A stretch of 13,594 bases of DNA, taken from contig CAMWMM010000074.1 of assembly GCA_947175285.1 (NCBI GenBank), positions 1 through 13,594 of the forward strand. The letters run 5' to 3'. The stretch comes from an uncultured Lachnospiraceae bacterium. Its GTDB lineage: Bacteria; Bacillota_A; Clostridia; Lachnospirales; Lachnospiraceae. The first letter of the stretch is position 1, and each line of letters starts with the position of its first letter. Shown one piece after another: positions 1-6,956 of the stretch. The notes under the pieces are model-generated. The model was not told the origin of the DNA and searched no databases. It worked only from the letters and a program-made list of their open reading frames with translations. The translations under genes and the position numbers were made by a program.

Positions 1-681
1 TTTTATTTTCGAGACAGGTTTTCGCCTGTTTGGTTTAAGATTAAAAAAATAATCTTGTCCCAAACATTCTTTATAATAATTCATTTTTCTAACAAAACTA
101 ATTGATTTACGTTCTGTATTCCATCTTTCGTCAATTGATTTTTTATAAAAACATACCGAAGCAAAAATGGAAAAAATTATTATGACACATAATACCACAT
201 TAATTTGTGCAAAAATTATTATTGAAACAAGTATCTTTCCGACACATATGGCAAAGGAAAAAACTAACGCAGGCAACTCTTCAATCGTAGTTATTAACTC
301 CCATGTATCTTCTATTTTATTTAGAACATCTGATTCATCAAAAAGAGAATATTTTAATCTAGATACTTTATCAACTAAAATATTATCCAAATACATATTT
401 ATGTGATTTTTATAATAGAAATCAACTTGTTTGCTAATAACATTTCCAAAATCAATTAAAAATGCGCAAATAATGAAAGCAACTACATATACTATCCACA
501 TTTTAATCTCATATCCACTGTTAATAAAATTTATAATATTTTTAATAATTATGTATTCCATATAAGTAGTCATTGTCAATATTACAGAAAGTGATATTTT
601 GGCTATAAACATCTTACGTGAAGCTTTCATAATAATTTTAATAGCAAACAATATATTATCTAGATATTTTGTTATTTTCAT
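1..681 (-). CDS. ABC exporter subunit, membrane domain (partial, runs off window edge)
   Basis: This is the first 227 codons of an ABC exporter subunit; the frame stays open to base 1. The ATG at 681 is preceded by GGAG seven bases upstream. Hydrophobic segments at about residues 24-48, 61-77 and 140-178, plus a conserved-looking 'LFDE' turn near residue 113, match the layout of the membrane domain of the neighbouring exporter (2631-817), where 'FYDD' occupies the equivalent place. I infer the two form a heterodimeric exporter for the modified peptide. No ATPase domain is visible because the gene is cut. The last 20 or so residues before the edge do not look like the family: after 'YYKECLG' the expected coupling segment is replaced by a basic stretch, and the DNA there holds two small inverted repeats. 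A frameshift, an insertion boundary or a contig end is possible. A homodimer partner role or a decayed gene are alternatives. Confidence 0.72.
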   Translation of the reverse strand, partial: MKITKYLDNILFAIKIIMKASRKMFIAKISLSVILTMTTYMEYIIIKNIINFINSGYEIKMWIVYVVAFIICAFLIDFGNVISKQVDFYYKNHINMYLDNILVDKVSRLKYSLFDESDVLNKIEDTWELITTIEELPALVFSFAICVGKILVSIIIFAQINVVLCVIIIFSIFASVCFYKKSIDERWNTERKSISFVRKMNYYKECLGQDYFFNLKPNRRKPVSKIK

Positions 682-816
682 AGCTGAACTCCATTCCGCC
701 ACTTTTAGCTAGTGACATATGTACCACCATTTAATTGATTTGCAAATATACCTATTAACTAAGATGATTTTTCAAATAATTTATTATGTAGTCTGCTTTT
801 ATTCCTTTTTTCGGTT

Positions 817-2631
817 TTAACTCAATTCACTTTCCTCTTGTACATATTTATCTTTTTGCAAACTATACATTTTTGAATATAAACCACCATTTTGCATCAA
901 TTGTTTATGGTTACCAATTTCTTCTATTCTATTGTTGTTAAGTACAATGATTTGATCATAATCCTGCAAACACGATAATCTATGCGAGATTACCAGAATT
1001 GTTTTTTCTTTACTTAATTTGGAAAACAACTCCATAATCCTATCCTCTGTTATTGCATCTAATGCTGATGACGGCTCATCAAATACTAAAAAATCTGCAT
1101 TCTTGCATAAGGATCGTGAAATTGCTAACATTTGCCATTGTCCGCCAGATAATTCCTCTCCTTTATCTGAAAATTCTTTAGTAAGCTCCGCTTCATATTT
1201 TTGTTCAAATGAATCAATTTTGTCATAAATTCCTGAAAAAGTAGTAAGGTAATTAAGTTTATCCGGTGATAGTTTTCTGTCTTTAAAAGTAATATTTTCT
1301 TCAACCGTTAAAGCATACCGAGAAACATCTTGAAAACAGGCACTAAATCTTTCTCTCAAACTTTTAATGTTATACTCTTCAATATTTATACCATTAATTA
1401 GTATATTGCCTTTCTCCGGTCTATACAGTCTGAGTAATAACTTTATTATGGTACTTTTCCCTTCTCCGTTTTTTCCTACAATTGCATTTTTTGTTCCTGA
1501 GTCGATTTTAAATGAAATATCTTCTAAAATATATTCAGATCCAAATGGATACTTAAAATACACGTTACAAAATTCAATATTATTTATCGTAGAGCACGAT
1601 ATCACTCCATCCTCATCCTTATCCGTTTTATTAATAAAATCAACATACATTTTAAGCCTCGTTACTACAACAGACCTAAAATTCTTATATTTTACATAAA
1701 AATCCTTAAATGCTTCCGAACATGGTCTTGTTGCGTTTACAACTACTGAAATATCTCCAATTGTAGCTGCCCCATAGATTGCTTTATAAATTACAAAGAC
1801 AATCATTATTAGATATCCCATTACTTCCAATATTTCATTTCTGTAAATTTGAGAAAAAGTTTTTGTGCAAATATCGTTTTTATCTTTCAATATTTTTTGC
1901 CATTCAGCATTATATTTTTCTATTATAAAATCTCTAATTCTATAAACACGCAAATCCTTGGCATACTTCTTTGAAATCAAGATTGACCGATAATAATCCT
2001 TTTTTCTTTTTTCTTTAGTTGCCTCCACATCATACATATTTAATAATGTATCCAATTTTGTTGAAGAAGTAACCTGGGGAATTAATAATAACACATAAAC
2101 AAACGTAACTATTGGACTGATAGAAACCAATACAATAGCCATTAGTATAAAATTTACAATGGTCTTAATAATTTCTACTAACTGTAATACCCCTTCACAT
2201 ATCATCATCTTGCTATTTTTTACTACATCTAATGTATCCATATTTAACGGATCATCATAAAACCCCGCCTCCAACTTGTTATATTTATTCATTATTTCTA
2301 AGTCAATATATAATTGCATTTTGTCTTTTAGTTTTGACTCTATAATACTTTTTACATTTTCTGCCACCTTTGAACCAATACCTGCCATAAAATAAATTAC
2401 TATTAAGAAAATAAAACTTTGCGTGAAATATGTTCCATGCAAAGTTTGCTCTAAACTATCCAAAATATATTTCCAAAGTATAAGTTCTATTGATGGAGCT
2501 ACTGCGCAGATTAGTGTGAATACCAAAAATGCGAAGTACAAAAAAAAAGCTGAACGTACTGGTAATTTTAAGCAATATGATAATTCATTAAATTTTTTTC
2601 TTTTAAACATCCTATTTTTTATTCCTTTCAT
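817..2631 (-). CDS. ABC exporter, fused transmembrane and ATP-binding domains
   Basis: A 604-residue half-transporter of the ABCB/MsbA-like peptide-exporter type. The membrane domain covers about residues 25-325, with hydrophobic spans near 28-50, 68-85, 155-187 and 268-292. The ATPase domain runs from about 350 to 590 and is complete: Walker A GKNGEGKST (386-394), Q-loop Q434, signature LSGGQ (494-498), Walker B FLVFDEP (514-520) and switch His550. There is no N-terminal C39 peptidase domain, so it is not expected to cleave leaders itself; the upstream S8 protease may do that. It lies 44 bases after the protease gene and 135 bases before the second ABC subunit, in one minus-strand operon. 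The ribosome binding site before the ATG at 2631 is weak; a second in-frame ATG seven codons later is an alternative start. The likely role is export of, or immunity to, the mature peptide at the cytoplasmic membrane; the substrate is inferred from context only. Confidence 0.93.
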   Translation of the reverse strand: MKGIKNRMFKRKKFNELSYCLKLPVRSAFFLYFAFLVFTLICAVAPSIELILWKYILDSLEQTLHGTYFTQSFIFLIVIYFMAGIGSKVAENVKSIIESKLKDKMQLYIDLEIMNKYNKLEAGFYDDPLNMDTLDVVKNSKMMICEGVLQLVEIIKTIVNFILMAIVLVSISPIVTFVYVLLLIPQVTSSTKLDTLLNMYDVEATKEKRKKDYYRSILISKKYAKDLRVYRIRDFIIEKYNAEWQKILKDKNDICTKTFSQIYRNEILEVMGYLIMIVFVIYKAIYGAATIGDISVVVNATRPCSEAFKDFYVKYKNFRSVVVTRLKMYVDFINKTDKDEDGVISCSTINNIEFCNVYFKYPFGSEYILEDISFKIDSGTKNAIVGKNGEGKSTIIKLLLRLYRPEKGNILINGINIEEYNIKSLRERFSACFQDVSRYALTVEENITFKDRKLSPDKLNYLTTFSGIYDKIDSFEQKYEAELTKEFSDKGEELSGGQWQMLAISRSLCKNADFLVFDEPSSALDAITEDRIMELFSKLSKEKTILVISHRLSCLQDYDQIIVLNNNRIEEIGNHKQLMQNGGLYSKMYSLQKDKYVQEESELS

Positions 2632-2675
2632 ACTCGTAAGTATAAATTATTTTGTTTTACTTTAGCATGTAATTT

Positions 2676-3785
2676 TCAGTCTAACAGCTCAATAATTTTT
2701 TCAACAATTTTTCGGGGTGCAGCAATAGATATAATATGTATTTGATCAAATGCTTTGAGCAATATGTTTTTTTCTTCAAACTCTATTATCATATCACTAA
2801 GTTCATTAATACTATTGATTAATATAACATCCACATCATACTTTAACTCTATAAAACATATCAACTGTTGCCAATTTATAGTATTGGGGGAATCAGGTAA
2901 TTTCAAGGCAGGATATATATTAATATTCATTTCATAAAAAATATTTATAATCTTATTAGCTATCGCAATATGCTGTTTATTAATGCAATTAAGCGAAATT
3001 ACAGGAACATGCGTTTGTTTGTTTATGTATAACCTCCGGCTAAAATTATAGTCAGCACAAATTGCTGTTTCATGTTCGCATACATCATTAATCATAAAAT
3101 CTGTATGCTTAATTCTTTTTGCATTTTTGCACAATTCATTGATAAGCTGCCTTTTGGGCATACGTCCTTTTTCACTGATTATATTTGCAATTAGTGAAGT
3201 TATATATGGAGCAGCAAAACTATTACTTGGCAATAATATTTTTTCTCCCTCATTTTTTATAGTAATATGATGCCTTGAAGATGTTAAAATATCTACTCCA
3301 TCCCAGTTATTAATCTGTATTATATAATCTTCTGGTAGGCATTCATCGCTATGTCTTACACCTATAACTTCTTTCAAACACGCTGGAATAGTATATAACA
3401 TGCTATTGCTTTGGGCTGCAATAACACAAATCTCTTTTTCTGCAGCTTTTTCTAGAAGTTTAAAGAGTTTGGCGGTCTTATAAAACCTTGTAGTACCTAT
3501 ACTCATATGTATAATATCAACATTCATTTCCAAACATAGCTCTACCCCTTTAATCAATGCTTGTAATGTACCGCCGCCATTATTATCCAAAACTTTAATG
3601 CTCGAAAAAATACAGTTGTTGCTATATTTTTGAATAATATTTGCTACAATGGTTGCATGTGAAATAGAAACAGGGTTAACACATTCTTTCGTAACATTTT
3701 TTTCTACAAAAAAAGGAGGAATTTGAAAAAATAACTTAGAAACCCCATCATCCAATATGGCTACGTGGCATTCATTATTTTCCAA
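2676..3785 (-). CDS. Cytoplasmic subtilisin-like (S8) serine protease, probable RiPP leader peptidase
   Basis: I chose the TTG at 3785 because GGGAGG sits seven bases upstream; an in-frame TTG at 3818 has no such site. The 369-residue product carries a plausible S8 triad: Asp12 in 'AILDDGV', His43 in 'SHATIVA', Ser189 in 'SNSFAAPY', with Asn127 near the oxyanion-hole position. There is no signal peptide or prodomain, so it should act in the cytoplasm. The catalytic domain ends near residue 225. A C-terminal domain of about 110 residues follows, opening with 'PVISLNCIN' (261-269); its start and predicted alternation resemble the middle domain of the 461-residue maturation protein encoded upstream ('PVILVTSLN'). 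The gene starts 83 bases after the precursor peptide. Its place between precursor and exporter suggests removal of the leader before export. Subtilisin-like proteases acting on RiPP precursors are known in other classes (for example LanP). Substrate assignment is inference. Confidence 0.85.
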   Translation of the reverse strand: MENNECHVAILDDGVSKLFFQIPPFFVEKNVTKECVNPVSISHATIVANIIQKYSNNCIFSSIKVLDNNGGGTLQALIKGVELCLEMNVDIIHMSIGTTRFYKTAKLFKLLEKAAEKEICVIAAQSNSMLYTIPACLKEVIGVRHSDECLPEDYIIQINNWDGVDILTSSRHHITIKNEGEKILLPSNSFAAPYITSLIANIISEKGRMPKRQLINELCKNAKRIKHTDFMINDVCEHETAICADYNFSRRLYINKQTHVPVISLNCINKQHIAIANKIINIFYEMNINIYPALKLPDSPNTINWQQLICFIELKYDVDVILINSINELSDMIIEFEEKNILLKAFDQIHIISIAAPRKIVEKIIELLD

Positions 3786-3868
3786 AGCAATTCCTCCCTT
3801 TTGATATATAGTAATCAATCATCCGGCTTTTACTATGTTAATTTGTAACTAAAACTGAATTGCCAGAA

Positions 3869-4033
3869 TTAACCCCGGCGATTAGTGCTTTCCTTGCTGC
3901 TACTCTGGGAGTTGTAGTTAGTAGTGCTCTTTGTTGCTGTTGTACAGCCAGTGCAGGAGTATGTTACACATGAACAGAAAGCCTCCACTGTCTTCTGATT
4001 CGGATTTACACGTCTTGATAACAATTTTGTCAT
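3869..4033 (-). CDS. Cys-containing RiPP precursor peptide (CLI_3235/Clo7bot-like)
   Basis: A 54-residue ORF with a good ribosome binding site (AGAGAGG, eight bases before the ATG at 4033). The N-terminal half is a basic leader, beginning MTKLLSRRVNP and followed by 'KTVEAF'. A 'VN..x(3-4)..T(V/I/L)EA(Y/F)' leader is what I recall from the clostridial Cys-rich bacteriocin-like families TIGR04065/TIGR04067 that travel with CcpM-type maturases. The core holds four cysteines, Cys20, Cys22, Cys27 and Cys30 (CxC-x4-CxxC). The tail from 31 to 50 is dominated by Thr, Ser, Asn, Gln and Lys, ending in a basic NRRG. It lies 44 bases after the maturation protein gene and 83 bases before the protease gene. 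It is most likely the substrate of the radical SAM enzyme. The position of the leader/core boundary and the modification are not determined by sequence alone. Confidence 0.85.
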   Translation of the reverse strand: MTKLLSRRVNPNQKTVEAFCSCVTYSCTGCTTATKSTTNYNSQSSSKESTNRRG

Positions 4034-4077
4034 TTTGATTACCTCTCTTTCTTTCTCCGGATGATTGCTTACATCAT

Positions 4078-5463
4078 TTATTGCTGTCCCAATTTCCTTT
4101 TTAACAAATTTGTAAAATCTTTATAAGTTCTTGTTATACCATTATCTATATCTTCAGGAGTTATCATAATTTTACATTTTAGAACAACCTCTGCTATGAT
4201 ATACAACAGTTCTACCGAACCTAATAATTTCCAGTTTTGCTCTATGCCTACGCCCCTATCTAAATCGGGATATAAACTATAAATTACTTCCTCCAGCCAC
4301 TCAAAAATATTTGATTTTGCTATTTTTACTTCGCTATTGGCGTTATATATATTCAGAGATCTATAATATTCTTTTATTTTCTGATCAATAATTTCTAAAG
4401 GAAATTCCTGATTATTTTTACATATATTTATAACAGGCACCTTTGCATCTGACCGCATTTCATTAATTATTTCTTCCACTTCATTTTCATCTATTATGTC
4501 CACGCTAATTCCTTGAAACCCCGTTTTAGTTGCAGCTTCGTTTAATCTTAGATTTGAGATTCCAATGCAACATGGCTCTACACCTAATAAAAAATTAATT
4601 CTATCAAAAATAGCAGACATATCAAAGTTGAATTGTGGCGGCATTAGACAAATACATAAATCTGACTGTAATGCATATCCTACCTCATATGCTATCCTTC
4701 CATAAGCTTGATGCAGCTTTTCTGAAATAGGAAATAACCCACCCGGTATACCCACGATAATTGCCTGTGGTGCTTCGCTTATTTCTATATAACGTACATA
4801 AGCGTTCAATTTTATTATTCTCTCTTCAATATCAATAGAAGGATCATACATAAAATCAGGAAATGAATAAGCCCCAAACATTTCAGAATAATGTTTTGTT
4901 CCTATCAAAGAGATTCTATATCCTGCATCTTGTAACGACTTTTTCATTTGCAACTCTACATCAAATTTTAAGCAATCCTCATTTAAACTGGTAACCAGAA
5001 TTACGGGAGCATATGTTTCTTCTGTGCTATTACCATAAGGCAATTCAATATTATTAAATTGTTTATACGATTTATAATTAACAGAATATATGTCTGCCAT
5101 TTGCGCAAGCATTTCTTCCTCTTCATGAGAAAAGAAATATAAAGAAACTATATCTTTCCCTTGACACATTGCTTTTAAAATGTTTTTTATAATAATCTTT
5201 TTAAAATGTTCATTTTCATCTGTCTCCGCAACGATCAAAATATCACATTTGCTGATCCCTTCATCAAAAGATGAAGTTCCTAGCATACCAAGCGGACTCC
5301 TTTTTTCCAATATGGATACATCTTTTCCGGTTATATCATACCCATTCGGAACAATAGCAGATACAATTTCGTAGTCAGATAATAGTTCAGAATATCTTAT
5401 TAAACTGCTAACCTTCCGATTGTATGGATATATTGCCGCTTTCCTTTTACGTGTTTTCATCAC
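4078..5463 (-). CDS. Peptide maturation system protein (TIGR04066-like) with C-terminal acyl-carrier-related domain
   Basis: A 461-residue protein with no signal peptide. Three parts can be seen. Residues 5-130 look like a Rossmann-type alpha/beta domain ('AAIYPYNRKVSSLIRYSELL', then 'KCDILIVAE' at 72-80). Residues 152-340 open with 'PVILVTSLNED', the place where a P-loop would lie in DUF1611/MobB-like ATPases, but no GxxxxGK[ST] is present, so nucleotide binding is doubtful. Residues 384-461 resemble an acyl carrier protein: a first helix, then 'WKLLGSVELLYIIAEV' with Ser416 at the phosphopantetheine position, then 'ITPEDID' and a last helix. From memory, clostridial clusters of this type usually encode a separate small ACP-related protein (TIGR04069); here it appears fused. 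The start is GTG at 5463 or ATG at 5460, behind AGGAG; the gene overlaps the radical SAM gene by 17 bases, so translation is probably coupled. The biochemical role is not known. Confidence 0.8.
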   Translation of the reverse strand: MMKTRKRKAAIYPYNRKVSSLIRYSELLSDYEIVSAIVPNGYDITGKDVSILEKRSPLGMLGTSSFDEGISKCDILIVAETDENEHFKKIIIKNILKAMCQGKDIVSLYFFSHEEEEMLAQMADIYSVNYKSYKQFNNIELPYGNSTEETYAPVILVTSLNEDCLKFDVELQMKKSLQDAGYRISLIGTKHYSEMFGAYSFPDFMYDPSIDIEERIIKLNAYVRYIEISEAPQAIIVGIPGGLFPISEKLHQAYGRIAYEVGYALQSDLCICLMPPQFNFDMSAIFDRINFLLGVEPCCIGISNLRLNEAATKTGFQGISVDIIDENEVEEIINEMRSDAKVPVINICKNNQEFPLEIIDQKIKEYYRSLNIYNANSEVKIAKSNIFEWLEEVIYSLYPDLDRGVGIEQNWKLLGSVELLYIIAEVVLKCKIMITPEDIDNGITRTYKDFTNLLKRKLGQQ

Positions 5464-6937
5464 TATGAATATCTCCTATCTGACCTTTTAATAAAACCGA
5501 ACGCAATTCATCAATTGCCAACAAATCTTTTAAAGTATTTTCCAACCGAGCCTTTGAATCATTGCAATTGGCTATTATCATATCTTTTGATATTTTACCT
5601 GCTAACGTACCACTAAGGACACAAGATGTGCAATGTCTTATTGCCCAGCATTTAGTGCATTTACTCTCAGTTATCTTTCCAATGTTTAAAATTCGCTTTA
5701 TATTTTCATAGTTATATCCGCTATCAACATCCCCGATATTCAAATCATCGGAAATATCGCACACCTTTTCACAGGGAAAGAATTTTCCATCTACACGAAC
5801 AAATGTATTATGAACACCGGGTATGCAAGGTCCTCCTTTGGCGCTATACTCTTCCAACTGATTAGCTGGAACTAATGAATTACTTTTTTCTATCAAAGCT
5901 GCCTTAATATTTAATGAAATTGGACTTAATTTTTTATCATCTATCAAACCTATTAACGAATATAATGCAATCAGTTCAGCCTCTCTCATTGACAAATAGA
6001 ATATTTCTGAAGAACCACTTGTTGTACCTTCTGGTGTATCCATTATAGGTGTATTAATATTACTATCACCAACAGCAACTTTTTCATTACCTAAATTAAT
6101 TAAGGCACCTTTGAATATATCGTCCTGATAAAACTTCAAAAGAGGTGTCATATCATATAATGGATCTATTACAGAATTAAAGCTTATTTCTTTATACTCA
6201 ACTGGGCATGTTTCCTTAAGGTGCTTAAGCTGTTTAATAACAATTTCATAGGAGCCTTTTCCTCCTCCTGCCAGCTTTCGAGACCTATTTTGTATTTCTT
6301 CCGAGCCATCAAGACTTACCATTATAGATACATTATTTTTTACCAGATACTTCAAGCGTTCCGGAGTAAGCAAAATGGCATTTGTTGTCATATTAAACGT
6401 AATATCCTTGCCTTCAAATTTATCATTTACATATGAAATTATTTTTTTAATCATTTCATACTCTAATAAAGGCTCCCCTCCATAAAACGAAACATTGACA
6501 CGCTTAGAGTCTCTTGAATGATGATAATAAAAATCAATTGCACGTACTGCAACATCATAACTCATGCTAACAGTTGCATGAGCCCGATTATGAATATTGT
6601 CTCCATATGTAAATTTGCAATAACTGCAACGCATATTACACTGTTGTGTGACTTGAAGAGTAATTCCTTCAACCCGATTATGTATCAAATAATCTAATTG
6701 TGACAATCTTGGATCAACTATTTTTTTAGGGTAAAACTCCTTTAAATACCCTTTTTCCTTTAACATTTCCATTTCACTATGTACTTCTTCTGTTTTTTCA
6801 GTCACCACACCATGTTCCAAGTCCATCAAATAGTCATACAATTCCTTAGATATTTTAATAACACTATTTGTATTGACATCATATGCATAAGTAAAAAATG
6901 GTGTTTTAAAAACATGAATAAAAGGATTATTTTTCAA
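5447..6937 (-). CDS. ccpM: Radical SAM/SPASM Cys-rich peptide maturase (CcpM-like)
   Basis: A 496-residue radical SAM enzyme that should bind a 4Fe-4S cluster through Cys100, Cys104 and Cys107 (CNMRCSYC) and S-adenosylmethionine, with GGEP at 153-156. An N-terminal segment of about 70 residues, which has a small beta-strand/helix pattern and ends 'LKEKGYL', resembles the PqqD-like leader recognition element seen in related maturases. The C-terminal SPASM-type region holds Cys371, Cys389, Cys393, Cys427, Cys430, Cys436, Cys439 and Cys458, enough for two auxiliary clusters. The start is TTG at 6937, with AGGAGG seven bases upstream. Length, domain order and neighbours fit the family I recall as Cys-rich peptide radical SAM maturase CcpM (TIGR04068). 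It probably modifies the precursor at 3869-4033; whether the product is a thioether, a carbon-carbon link or something else cannot be told from sequence. Confidence 0.92.
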   Translation of the reverse strand: MKNNPFIHVFKTPFFTYAYDVNTNSVIKISKELYDYLMDLEHGVVTEKTEEVHSEMEMLKEKGYLKEFYPKKIVDPRLSQLDYLIHNRVEGITLQVTQQCNMRCSYCKFTYGDNIHNRAHATVSMSYDVAVRAIDFYYHHSRDSKRVNVSFYGGEPLLEYEMIKKIISYVNDKFEGKDITFNMTTNAILLTPERLKYLVKNNVSIMVSLDGSEEIQNRSRKLAGGGKGSYEIVIKQLKHLKETCPVEYKEISFNSVIDPLYDMTPLLKFYQDDIFKGALINLGNEKVAVGDSNINTPIMDTPEGTTSGSSEIFYLSMREAELIALYSLIGLIDDKKLSPISLNIKAALIEKSNSLVPANQLEEYSAKGGPCIPGVHNTFVRVDGKFFPCEKVCDISDDLNIGDVDSGYNYENIKRILNIGKITESKCTKCWAIRHCTSCVLSGTLAGKISKDMIIANCNDSKARLENTLKDLLAIDELRSVLLKGQIGDIHSDENT

Positions 6938-6956
6938 TGCTTTTCCTCCTCAACTT

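Noticed and set aside
656..718. A 20-codon minus-strand frame (ATG at 718) overlapping the start of the second ABC subunit in another frame.
   Set aside because: It has a GGTGG upstream, but the product resembles nothing I know. It may at most help translational coupling; too short and unsupported to call a gene.
3786..3868. A possible terminator or attenuator between the precursor and the protease gene.
   Set aside because: Only a very weak CTG/CAG stem before TTTT is present, so a real terminator cannot be supported.
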